Positions 37,341 to 48,860 of a stretch of 64,000 bases of DNA are shown here, piece after piece. Both the position numbers and the translations under genes were made by a program. Position 1 is the first letter of the stretch; each line of letters opens with the position of its first letter. The notes under the pieces were generated by a model. It was not told where the DNA came from. It saw only the letters and a program-made list of their open reading frames with translations, and searched no databases. This stretch comes from Neostapfia colusana. Lineage: Eukaryota; Streptophyta; Magnoliopsida; Poales; Poaceae. The stretch is taken from assembly GCA_030760725.1 (NCBI GenBank), contig JASWHV010000007.1:27915324-27979323 (forward strand), in the 5' to 3' direction.

Positions 37341-37486
37341 GGAAGTTGTCTTTGGCGCTCTCTGGGAACTGGATTCGGCTCTTATTGGCCATCTTTTTGA
37401 TATTTTCCTCTGTTCCTTCTTCTTTTAAGATGTTTTCTCGTCATAAAACATGAATATATGAAGAAACCGAAAATGAGGGTGTCACA

Positions 37487-40400
37487 GTAAACCATATGGC
37501 AGAGATGAACCCGTGGTAGAACCCGTGTTTGCGGGTATATTCAGCCTACGTGATCGGCCCATGTTCGTGTTGTTCGATTCTAGTGCCACACACAATTTTA
37601 TCAGCAAGGATTATGTGATCAAGCACCAACTACCATCAACCACCTTGGCCGCATCTTATCAAAATAATTCACCGGGAGATAGTAGGACAGCAGGCTGGAT
37701 TGTTGCTCGAGCGCCTCTATGTTTGGATGGGCAGATATATCCTACTACTCTCATCATCCTGGAAGGCTTGCGGATTGACATCATTTTGGGAATAGCTTGG
37801 TTGACACATCACCAAGCTATCTTTGATATTAGTTCACGAACGGTGCAGCTGAATTCAAAGAGGCGCTTGCAACACACGTTAATTCTGAGAAATTTTGCAC
37901 CGGGAGTTACCACTGTACACACCGTTGAAGATAATAAACTGGAGGACATTCCAGTGGTCCAGGAATATCCGTATGTGTTTCCCGATGATCTACCGGGCAT
38001 GCCGCCCAAACGTGATGTGGAGTTCAAGATTCAACTAGCACCGGGAACCACACCGATCTCTCGGAGACCGTATAAAATGGCCCCGAAAGAACTCGCAAAG
38101 CTGAAAGAGCAGCTGAATGACTTGTTAAGCAAAGGTTCTATTCAACCAAGTTCATCACCGTGGGGATGGTCCATTCTGTTCGTCAAGAAAAAGGACGAGA
38201 CTCTAAGGCTATGTGTGGACTATCGTCCGCTCAATGCTGTAACTATAAAGAACAAGTATCCACTACTACATATCAATATGCTTTTCGATCAATTAGTGGG
38301 TGCTAAGGTTTTCTCGAAGATGGATCTTTGGTCTGGATATCATCAGATCAAAATCCGGGCAGATGACATACCAAAGATGGCATTCTCAACGAGATACGGG
38401 TTATATGAGTATCTCGTCATGTCATTCGGACTCACCAATGCTCCGGCTCATTTTATGTACTTGATAAATTCAGTCTTCATGCCGGAGTTGGACAAGTTCG
38501 TCGTGGTCTTCATTGATGATATCTTAGTTTATTCTAAATCGGAGGAAGAACACGCTGAACATCTGCATATTGTGCTCCAACGCCTACGGGATCACAAGCT
38601 ATATGCAAAATCCAGCAAGTGCGAGTTTTGGATCAACCAAGTGCCATCGCGGTTGATCCGAGCAACATTGTCCAAGTGCTAAATTGGAGTTCGCCAAAAT
38701 CAGTCCACGAAGTCCATAGCTTTCTCGGTTTAGCGGGTTACTGCCGGAGATTCATTCCGATTTTCTCCAAAAATTTCTAAACCGATGACGGAACTTCTGA
38801 AGAAAGGCAAGAAATATGTGTGGAGTGAAGCATGTGAGGAAGCGTTCAAAGCATTGGTAAAGCACCTCACAACAGCCCCAGTGTTGGCGCAGCCCGATAC
38901 AACTAAGGCTTTTGATGTTTATTGCGATGAACCCGGCATTGGTCTTGGCTGTGTACTTATGCAAGAAGGGCGAGTGGTCGCATATGGATCCCGTCAGCTT
39001 CAGAATCATGAGCAGAATTATCCGATGCATGACCTCAAGTTAGCTGCTGTGGTCCTTGCTCTAAAAATGTGGATGCACTATTTACTTGGAAACTTAGTCC
39101 ACCTCTACACCGACCACAAAAGTTTGAAATATATCTTCACACAAAAGGAATTAAATATGAGGCAGCGAAGATGTTTAGAGTTAATTAAGGACTATGAAAT
39201 AGAGATACATTACCACCCGTGAAAAGTGAATGTGATTGCCGACGCACTTAGTCAGAAAGTACATGTGCATAACCTAACCATGGCTGCAATGGAAGAAGAA
39301 GAACCGAGCCTGCACTTGGTTCCCTATGGGTCATTGTTTAATATGGCCCTCATTCCTACAATTCGAGATGAAATTGTAGAGGCTCAAAAGAAAGATAAGG
39401 GCATGGCACGTATCCAGAAGAGAGTAGACAAAGGAGAGGTAAAGTGCTTCCAGAAAGATGAGAACTGTACGTTATGGTTCAGGAACCGTATAGTCGTACC
39501 GCGGGACATGAAGCTTCATAGGAAAATATTAGACGAAGCACATTTATCAAAATTTTCCATTCATCCAGGCAGCAACAAGATGTACCAAGATTTGAGAAAC
39601 AAGTTTTGGTGGACACGGATGACGCGGGAAATATCTAAATACGTATCCGAGTGCGATATGTGTCGAAGGGTGAAAGCCGATCACATGAAGAAACCTAGAT
39701 TGCTGCAGCCCCTTAATATTACAGCATGGAAGTGGGAATATGTGGGTATGGATTTCATTTTCGGGTTGCCGCTAACATCTCGGAAGCATGATTCAGTTTG
39801 GGTAATCGTTGACCGATTAACAAGTCGGCACACTTCATACCGGTAAATGTGGGATTCAACGCCAAGAAATATGCAGATTTATACATTGCATGGATCTTAT
39901 GCCTGCATGAAGTCCCAAGAACAATAGTTTCAGATTGAGGTGCACTGTTCATCTCCCGTTTCTGGGAACAGCTGCACACATCTTTGGGAACAAAATTGAT
40001 TAGAAGCTTCGCATATCACCCTCAAACCGATGGACAAACCGAGAGGGTGAATCAAGTCTTGGAAGACAAGTTGAGAGCAGGTGCCATCCACCACGGTAAA
40101 AATTGGGATGCTTATTTACCGTTGGCATAATTCTCGTATAACAACAGTTATCAAACGAGTATAAAGATGGTACCATATGAGGCTCTCTACGGCCGGAGAT
40201 GTCGCACCACACTGAATTGGTGCGAGTCCGGTGAAAGGGTGACATTCGGGATTAACCTTGTCAATCACGCTGAAGTACGAGTTTGGGTCATACAACCGAA
40301 TCTAAAGGCTGCTCAATCTCGACAGAAGAGCTATGCAGACCAGCGACATCGACCACTCAACTTAAATGTCGGAGAGCGCGTATATGTCTGTGTATCTCCA

Positions 40401-40797
40401 ATGAAGGGAGTTCACTGATTCTGTGTAAAAGGAGTGCTTGCTCCCGAGTTTATTGGTCCATTTGGTATCACAGAGAAATGTGGACCCAGCCTACCATCTT
40501 GAGCTACCAAAAAATCTCGCTGGGGTGCATGACATATTTCATGTGTCCCAACTTTGGAAATATCTCAAGAATACCATTGCTGTTCGCACTGAAGATCTTG
40601 AGACATTGCAACCGGATCTCTCCTATACCGAGCATCTAATCCGGATTATTGATGAAAAGTCTTGGTCAACAAGGAATCAGACGCTCCTATTTTATAAGGT
40701 GTTATGGAGTAATCATACCGCGGAGGAAGCGACATGGGAGAGTGAAGAATACCTCCCTTTGACCTATCCGGACTTGCTGTTCGCTCATATCCGGTAA
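37487..40797 (+). pseudogene. pol: pol (PR-RT-RNase H-IN-chromodomain-like tail) of element D
   Basis: A long frame, 37513-38682, holds protease (FDSSATHNF, Asp codon at 37576; the usual DSG is DSS) and RT with VFIDD (Asp pair at 38515-38520). A deletion of about 33 bases near 38647 ends this frame. RNase H lies at 38785-39222 and ends at a stop. IN follows at 39226-39846 with a complete HHCC finger (residues 106, 113, 143, 146 of that frame) and the first catalytic Asp at 39751. A one-base loss near 39822 shifts the frame, and a stop follows the second Asp near 39940. The Glu region near 40040 is recognisable. More stops lie near 40129 and 40417. The tail to 40797 is chromodomain-like (EEATWESEE). 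Confidence 0.9.
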
Positions 40798-40852
40798 TTC
40801 TTTCTTTACTGCCTTGTCTCTTCTTTTGGAATCTCGGGACAATATTCTTTTT

Positions 40853-40865
40853 AACGGGGGAGGGA
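40853..40865 (+). other. Polypurine tract of element D
   Basis: AACGGGGGAGGGA directly precedes the LTR start TGTGAAATCC; it is equivalent to 10753-10765 in A. Confidence 0.9.
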
Positions 40866-43800
40866 TGTGAAATCCCAAAATTATAGCAAGTGGAGCTGCC
40901 AATCTCACCGAGGAAAAGGAGAGGGAATTTAAACTTCTGATTATAAAGGTGTGAGCTCAAAGTGCTAAATCAAACTTGCAAAATTTCCGAACACGGAGAT
41001 CTAAATCCACAATTTGGTTCTCCATACATCCAATGGTAGCCCGCCAAATTTTCAGATCAATTGGAAAAGGATTTTCTGCTTGTTGGAAATTAAAATGGGA
41101 TGCAATTAGAATTTGAATTTAAATTTCAGTTTCAAATTCCAACTTCACCAAAATCCAAATTTGAGTGCATCATTATGTTCCTCATACTCTTTTTCGCTCA
41201 TCTATCAATTTTATCATCTTCCCGGCACTTTTGCTATTTGTAAATCAAATTGAAAGGATAAGAGAGAGAGGAGTTGTGGACCCACCAGTCAGCTGCACAG
41301 CCTGGGAACCGGCTCTGTTTTCACTAGAAGCGCGCCAGCGCGGGCTGCAGCACAACCCCGAGGAACCGTGCGAGCACCATCTCCTGCTCGGACGTCGAGC
41401 GGCCGAAAGATAAGAGTGTAGCTCCCTGTCCACGTGAGCATTTTTCCCTCGACCGTTCACACTCTTCCTCGCTCAGCTCCGAGGAACCTCACCGCCGCTC
41501 GATTACACCTTCGGCTCCCCGGCGTCCAGACGCTACGAGCCATCTCGTGGCCAACGCCCTACACCAAAAAGAACTGCCCTCAGGTGCTCAACACGCCGGT
41601 GCCACCCTCTCCTCCTCTCGTGCACAACTGAGGAAGACTTTTGTTGTTTGCCGCTTCGACGTCCATAGAACCGAGCCGCCCGAAAGTCCAAAATTCGAAG
41701 TGATCAGTCCACCGCAGCATATGCCAAGCTACACACATGTTCTGGACCTCTCCACGCTCATCTAGGATCAAGAATCATAAAAAACCGTCGAGTTTAGGCT
41801 CTGTTCTTCAAAATTTTCGAGCTGCCGTCGGATTTTACCCTAGGTCACCGATGAACTGATACTTGCGGCCCGTTTGGAGCTGATTTTAGCGCATGACGAT
41901 GACTAGGGTTCCACCACGGTGCTTTAGGAAGAAGAACCGAAGCACTTGAGCCACTGTGGAGGGAGTTCGATGCCGCCGCCCGTCGCCGACGGGTTTCCGG
42001 TGACCAGTAGCCTCAGACGACCCCAAAAACGAGTTCCCCGTGTACCTAAAGTCGGTCTGCCCGCGCGCGAGGTTAAAGAAAGCCATGGGCCCCACTGTCA
42101 GCAATTTAAACTTTTCCAATTTCGGTTCAGTTTTTCATCAAACTTTGCAACCTCATAACTTTCTTTAGGAACCTCCAAAAATGTCAAATAAATTTCATTG
42201 GATTGCTCTCAGTGAGTAATATCCAGGGGTGCATCCCAATATTTATGAAAATCCCTGGATTTGGCTCATTAATTCAATATAGGAAAATCTTAGGGAATTA
42301 ATTGCTGGAGTTCTGTTATTTGGAAAATTCCCAATTTTGGGCAGGTCATTCTTCCAAATATATTTGAACTCCAATAAAAATTTCAGATGCATTGGACCAC
42401 ATTTTCTGGGCCAAATGATGATTCAATCTTGTATGTCTCTGAAAAATTAGAAAAATAACAGACATTTTCCCAGCTTTTAGCCCAATATTGTAAATTCCAT
42501 ATCTCTGTGTAGGTAACTCCAAAAATGATGAAACCAAGTCCTGTAGACTCATAAGACTCCCAAGTTTCTGAAAACCAAAATTGGAGCCTGGCAAGACCCT
42601 ATAATTTTCATTAGTAAGTTAATGAAGCCAATTAACCTAGAGAATTCTTTAGATCATATTTTCCATCAATTTTGTCTGAAATTTTGCAGGCCATACCTCT
42701 GTATGATATATGGACCACTGTAAAAATTTCAGAGCAAATTGGAGTCATCTTCCCTAGATCTCGGTTAGTTCTTTCCAATTCCCCCCTTAATTCCATTATA
42801 TAGCTATTTGAAACTTTACTCCAACAACATCCACTACCCAACTAAAGTAGCAAGTTGAGGCTTTACTCGGAGTCATATCGGTAGGAAACACGACGAAGGA
42901 GTTCGACAAGGAACTCGACTCGGAGCAGAAAGTTGAGGCTTTACCCTTTGCCACGATACTGACTTTAAAGTAGGATTAAACCTGCAGCAACACAAGGCAA
43001 GCCCAGGTTTGCATTTAACAGCTTTTAGTTATATTTTACTTTGTATCACTTTCATTGGTCTAGTATGTGTTGTGCATTAGGTGAAGGGTGATTGATACTC
43101 TAAATGCATGACCAAAAACCCTTGGAGTTGAAGGGTAGAACAGGTTACCTTCGTGTAGTCTCTGCTAGGCTTAAGTTGTATAGGAATCGGTACAAGTCGG
43201 GTAGTTGGATGCTACTCGCGAGGCTAGGAAATTGGTTCAAATGGGTATGATTCTAGAGAATGAAATTCCTGCAATGGAAAATGAGACCGAGCAGAGAGTA
43301 GGAGCAGTAGGACGTTGGGCCTGTGTTGCCGTGGCTCTGTTTATGTCGGTTAAGGACCGATGTGTGTGCCGCCCTGTTGAGCAAGTTTGAACAGTACCGG
43401 ATGCATACTGGAATTGTGGGGTTCAGGAAACCGATGTAACTCGGGTACTCTCGTGTCGAAACTTATACCACCGTCCTTTGGGGGTTGGTTTCAGAGGTGT
43501 AGACCCACTAGCGGAGCAACTTCGACGTGTTCCGGGTAGTGGCCTTTCTGATGGGTCGGTAGAACTGGTTTGTCATTGGAGTGACGGGTTAAATATTGCT
43601 GCATACAACGTAAGAAAGAGCTCTTGTGTGAGTCCTTCGAGGCGGGTTGTATGTGTCGTGTGTTCGGGTGCGTCCGGATTCGAATCACCGTCCCTCGCGA
43701 TTATATGAGTACCACTTGTTCATTGAGTTGTGACGTAGTAAGTACTTCTAGATGAATTAAGATGAATCATTACTGTTGTGAACTTCATAAGTTCATTGTA

Positions 43801-44429
43801 TTGCAAACCATGTATGCTATATTTGTAGAGCTCACTAAATTTATATTCCACTTTGGGCAAAGCAACATCGGAAAGAAGCGTTTCTTGGTTGATTGTGGAT
43901 TTCCGATGTTGGGAGGCTCAGGGTATATGAAATTGCTGCTGTAAAACTGCTAATAAGGATCTACTTTTAGGCGAGTACTTATGCAATAGCTGCTGTCCTA
44001 CTTTATAAATTCCTGCATGTAGAGTTTTTACTTAGGGTAGATGGTTAAGCCTTGCTGAGCTTTCAGGCTCACGGTTGCATTATTAGTGTTTTGCAGGTTA
44101 TATTAATATTGCTATGAAGATGGTTGTTCGGTGAGACATTGGAGACTCACCGGAAACCTTGCCGCTGCATTCACTTTTGTTGAAGCTAGTAAGAAGCGTC
44201 CGCGGGCTGGACGTCTTCTCTTTTGCATAGCTAGGACCTAGAGTACGTGTTTATGTATATTCCGCTGCATGTACCTTCGTGGTACATTATGTTGTAAACG
44301 ACACTATGTTGAGAAATAAAAGACTTTGTATGTTTATGGTTTCTTTTCATGTATGCTGTTGGGTGCCGCATGGAACGACACCACCCAATGTGATTCCTGG
44401 AGTGTGGATCCTGGAAGGGGTTCCCCACA
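40866..44429 (+). repeat. 3' LTR of element D, about 3.6 kb
   Basis: It runs from TGTGAAATCC to TTCCCCACA and is collinear with 18950-22032 from about 41548 on. AATAAA lies at 44315-44320 and the U5-type hairpin near 44350-44377. Core frames at 41165-41770 are not conserved as proteins and are not called. Confidence 0.85.
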
Positions 44430-47400
44430 TCGCACTGGGTGGTGCCGTGCAATGCGGCACCCAACAGCATGCACGAAAAGACGGTAAAACATAGGAAACA
44501 AATTATTTCTCAACATAAGATCTTTTACAACATAATGTTCACACGCAGCGGAAATTAAAATTTGACACGTACTCACTTTGCCCTAACTACACCGAAGAGA
44601 AGTCGTTCAGCCTATGAATGCTTCCTACTAGCTTCACCAAAATAAGGCAGCGGCTAGGTTTCCGGTGACTTATACTAACCGGGAGGTCCGATGTCTCACC
44701 GAACAACCTTCTTCATAGCAGGCATCCTGCTACCTGCAAAACAACTATGAAGCAACCGTGAGCACTAAGGCTCAACAAGTCTTAATCGTCAATCCTAAAC
44801 ATGTAACTCTACATGCGGGAGTTATAAGAAGATAGAAATATGAATTTGCAAAATGATGCTTGACGAAACCTTGATCCTTATATTCAGCTTCGTATAGCAG
44901 CAAGTTTTAATGACCCTCACACATCACAACACCGGAAGTCCACAATCAATCAAGAAACGCCTATTCCGATGTTGCTAGCCTAAGGTGGAATAGAAATTTA
45001 GTTTGCACTATCTCTACTTCAGTCAAGGTTTCAATACAATGATTAAGCCATGAACAACATCTTAAGAGACTTAGTTCCTCTTCTTACTACATCATGGCGC
45101 AGTGGGCAAGTATGCTCAATCCTCATCCGCGAGCACCGGTGACTCGAATCAATAACAACCCGGAATACACGACACATACAACCACCTCAAAGACACACAA
45201 GAGCTATTTATTACATTGTATGCAGCAACCCCCCGACATAGAAAAACGCTTCGCGCTGAGCAGGATGGTCCTCTACGCGGACACGTCGAAGTTGCCCGCT
45301 AAAGGATTTACACCTCCCGCCTTCTCAACGCCATTCCCACATGAAGGATGAGTTTCTATATCACGGTCCATCGAGTTACATCGGTTTCATGGGTCCCATA
45401 CCTATCTATATATCCGGTAAAGCTCAAACTTGTCCAGCAGGACCGCATACGGCACGGTCCTTAACCAACACGGACGGGGAAAATACCCAACATCCACATT
45501 GGCCTTACCATACCCGGCCCAGGCCCAATGCATTGTCACACCCATTAAGTCGAAACAACCTTGAGCACTCCATCCAACAGGAACTTCCCGTCCCCATCTT
45601 ACGTTTCATGAGGGTGCTCTTATCATCAACTTCTCGCGAGTAGACTCCACTACTGGACCTTTCTTGCGAGTAGATTTTTACTACTCGAATTCTACCGGCC
45701 ACCTACAACATTAGCCTAGCCATCTATGATGAGGTAACCCTATACAGGTCCTTCTACTCAGGGATTTTGTAGTCATGCATATGGGTTCCAAACATTCTAA
45801 ACATAATGCACAATATCAAAGCTAATCAACATTAAGTGGAAGTAAAGCAAAATATATAAAACGGTAATTATATGCAAACCGGGGCTTGCCTTGCTCAACA
45901 GTTTTGTCAGTCTATGAAGTTAATCTTCCTCCAGAGAATACGCCAAGTCCGTCATGAGAGGAAGATCCTTGCCTCTGAGTTGATCCCTTCGTCGAACGTT
46001 CGACGTCACGTAAGCTAATAAGATGCAATGCACATATATTTCAAAATTAACTTAGAAAGTGATTTAATGTGGTTGCACAAGTTAACAAAGACTACAAGGG
46101 AAAAACAACAGCAAGGTTTCTGTTGTTGGATCTACAACCTTAGAGAAGAAAAAGCTAAGTAAAAATGAGGGTCATATTAATCACCATGTGATTAAGTCCT
46201 TTTAGGAACACTTAGACCTAAAGAAAGCTATCTCAAGTTCCAGGGGCCCAATGAAGCTGAAAATTTAACAATAGCTTCAAGGGAAGGTATGTAGGAATTT
46301 TGTACAATTTGAGCTCATGAAATGGCTCAATGTGATCACAACAATTCCTTAGGTGGTTTTCACTATTCTGCATTTACCTCCTAGTTCTTGAGCTTTCCTA
46401 TGCTGCAAAGTGGACCTTTTGTAAAGTACACAATGTCCTGAGTCTATAGGAATTGGTGTTACCATTTTTGGAGTTTTTTTACACAAAGATATGGATTTTA
46501 CAAGTTTGGGTAAAATCTCTGAAAAATTCTTTGTTCTTTTTCCTATTTTTCAGAGACATAGAGGATTGAAATAACATTTGGCCAAGCAAATGAGGTGCAA
46601 TGCCTCTGAAATTTTTACTGGAGTTCAAGTAAATTTAGAGGAAGGTTCTGCCCAAAATTGGGAATTTTCCAACCAACATAACTCCTGTAATAATTCCCTA
46701 TGATTTTTCTTAATTGAATTAATGAGCCAAATCCAGGGTTTTTTATAAATATTGGGATGCACCCATAGATAGTACTCACTGAGAGGAATCTAAAGCAATT
46801 TATCTGGGAATTTCTTGACACTCCTACACAATATTGTCTCTATTGGAAATTTGAACTGAAATCTGAAAACAGAGAAAAGTTTAAATACTGAACATGGGCC
46901 CCACACTACAGTCCTTTCTACTTCCTCGCACCAACAGACCCGAGCGGCGGCGGTCTCCGGCGAGGGTCAATGGGACCGGCTTTCCAGCCATCTCCCGGGC
47001 CTAGATTCGCCGACCCCCCATTATCCACCATGCTGAACTCATTCGACCGACCTCAATTCAATCAAACGAGCGGTTTTTGGGCTCTAAAGTACCAGGAGAT
47101 CACGGGGAAACTGGAAATGGCATCCAACAGGGCCGGGAAGCTCGCTAACTATGTTGGCACATTGCAGCCGACGGGGTCCGACGGTTCGCCATTGACAAGA
47201 ATCAGATTTCCTCCCTCTACACCCAATCTCTCAGTGTAATTTTGACGGAGGAGGTGCACTAGCTACTGAGGAGCTCATGTGTGAAGTTTGAAAGGCTAGA
47301 AACAAGGATTGAACGTGAATTTCTCCAATTCCTACCTCAGGGTTGAGTTGTGCCGCCCGGGAGAAAAATCCTGAATTCTCTTCCGTCGAGCCACGGCTAG

Positions 47401-48473
47401 GGATGAGCTCTGGGGAGAAACAGTGCCAGTCATCGAGGCACTGAGGGGAGGACGTGCTTGAGCGTGATCCGGCTCGATGTGGGCTGTCCATAGAGAGCCG
47501 AATTTCGTTTCTTCCGTTATCACTCGGGCATGGCGGCAAACTCCGAATTCCCGAGCTCACTGATCAGAAACCTGAGGAGTGACGAAGGTAGCCGGCGAGA
47601 GCACGGGTGTGTGCTGCTTTTTGCTGTGGGGAGCTCGATCATCCGAGCTCGGCTGCTGTAGTGTGATCAGGAGACACAGAGAAGCGGCGCCGGTGTTCTT
47701 GCGGGAGAGGGAGCAGAGAGCGGGTGTGCGAGCAACTGAGAGAGGCGCAATTGGTTTGTGCTCGTGTGTGGAGGATAGGAACCGAGGCATATCGGCCGGG
47801 AGCAGGAGGTAGCACTGATCAATTGTCAGGAACGGGTTCGGCCGGTTGCTGGTGCGCGCTCGAGCAACCGAAGACGTCGGTTCAGAACAGAGCCGATGAC
47901 AAGTGGGTCCACAGTGGTTCACTCTCCCTCCTCTCTGTACTTTAAGATTCCCATACATCGGTCGTCCAAATTTGATCAAACTTGGAGGGTAGGCCAAAAA
48001 TGATGTGAGGAATTTGAATCTGAACTCAGATTAAAAATTGAGCATGTTCGGTTCAAAATTCAAATTAAAATTTGAATTTGAATGTGCTCTCAAATATTCC
48101 TTTGAATAAATGGTAGATGAGCTTCAAAAATATTCAAGTTTGGACCAGAAGCTCTTTGATACATGGAAAATGCATTAGTGAATTCACTTGTGTGCATTTG
48201 GACAATCTTAACATGAATCCTTTTAAAAGATTCAAATTTGTATTTAAATTTCCCTCCACTCTACTCATAGAGGATGTGCACATGAGTTTAAATTGGAGAG
48301 TGAAGTTCATTCCTCATGTTAGCATGTGCTAATCAGGAGTTGAAGAAAATTTTTAACTCCCTCACCTATCCATTGTATGCTTATCATTTTATGTAACACA
48401 AATATAGTCTTTCTTCTCCTCAACCTTTCTTCATAAGTTGAAATGTAACTTTACAAAAAATAGAGCTGTTACA
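44430..48473 (-). repeat. 3' LTR of element F, about 4.0 kb
   Basis: It starts on the minus strand with TGTAACAGCTC at 48473, after a PPT. It is continuous to 44430, where it lacks the last 35-40 bases of the family's 3' terminus and meets LTR D tail-to-tail. The part 45290-45760 is collinear, reversed, with 52780-53250 of LTR H. The core frames (46970-47997) show no domain. No gene is seen. Confidence 0.8.
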
Positions 48474-48488
48474 TTCCTCCCCCCCCTA
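48474..48488 (-). other. Polypurine tract of element F
   Basis: The minus strand reads a run of G followed by AGGAA next to the TGTAACAG LTR start. The sequence before it (GGTGAGATTCTTTTAG) parallels that before the PPT of A. Confidence 0.85.
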
Positions 48489-48539
48489 AAAGAATCTCAC
48501 CCCGAGATTACAAAGGAGAGAGGAAGGGAGAAAGACTAC

Positions 48540-48860
48540 TGGGCACATGATGCTAATAAGTCGGAAAATTTAGAAGGGGAAAATCCTCGCTTTCCCACGT
48601 GGCTTCATCAGCGGTGTGGTTGCTCCACAAGACTTTGTAAAATTGCTATGTACGATTTCTTGTGGCGCAAGTCTTCTCGTCGATAATCTGGATCGGATAC
48701 TCAGAATAAGTGAGATTCGGTTGAAGATCTTCGATGTTCTCCATGCGAACTTCAGCTAGACACTTAAGACATTTCCGTAGCTGAGAGACGTGGAAAACAT
48801 TGTGAATACCCGAAAGTGACGTCGGTAGTTCAAGACGATAGGCCACGGGTCCACATATCT
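48540..48860 (-). pseudogene. pol: C-terminal pol fragment (IN end and chromodomain-like tail) of element F
   Basis: A minus-strand frame from 48846 to 48646 reads YRLELPTSLSGIHNVFHVSQL and onward, equivalent to 10395-10570 of element A. It continues past a stop near 48646 into the WSNHTADEATWE tail at about 48570-48620. All upstream domains are absent: at 48860 the coding sequence is cut by the LTR terminus of G. It is non-functional. Confidence 0.85.

Larger units (their letters stand above)
25981..37486 (-). mobile_element. Full-length nested Ty3/gypsy element E, 11.5 kb
   Basis: It has two collinear LTRs (25981-29156 and 34251-37486), PBS 34235-34247, gag, pol and PPT, all on the minus strand. 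Gag-pol runs in a single frame from 33681 to about 29320. It differs from A and D in gag, leader and LTR, so it is another lineage; the post-IN tail and RT style suggest a Tekay-like chromovirus (inference). LTRs differ by about 9 changes in their first 210 aligned bases plus a 50-base indel near 36393, so the insertion is not very recent but is younger than D. Confidence 0.92.
34251..37486 (-). repeat. 5' LTR of element E
   Basis: It is collinear with 25981-29156, starting TGTGACACCC (minus strand) at 37486 and ending CGTCACA at 34251. It has an extra 50 bases at about 36393-36443 relative to the 3' LTR and a short CCAAAA-type expansion near 35030. The TATA box is at about 36447-36457 (minus), and the (TA)n repeat at about 34358-34377. 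Confidence 0.9.
18950..44429 (+). mobile_element. Ty3/gypsy element D, interrupted by nested element E
   Basis: It comprises a truncated 5' LTR (18950-22032) with an abnormal inverted segment (22033-23030) and LTR end (23031-23071), PBS 23076-23087, leader, gag 24871-25980, then the nested element E. D resumes with pol 37487-40797, PPT 40853-40865 and 3' LTR 40866-44429. Joining across E restores the expected gag-to-protease order, which supports the nesting. It is the same family as A. Confidence 0.85.
44430..48860 (-). mobile_element. 3' end of minus-strand gypsy element F
   Basis: It consists of a 3' LTR (44430-48473), PPT and the C-terminal end of pol up to 48860, where an inverted LTR pair (G) truncates it. 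The pol tail is related to A and D. Confidence 0.85.

Noticed and set aside
47231..47997. Adjacent minus-strand frames of 109 and 146 codons in LTR F
   Set aside because: They lie in the LTR core in LTR sense but have no conserved motif, and no equivalent frame is seen in LTR D or H.
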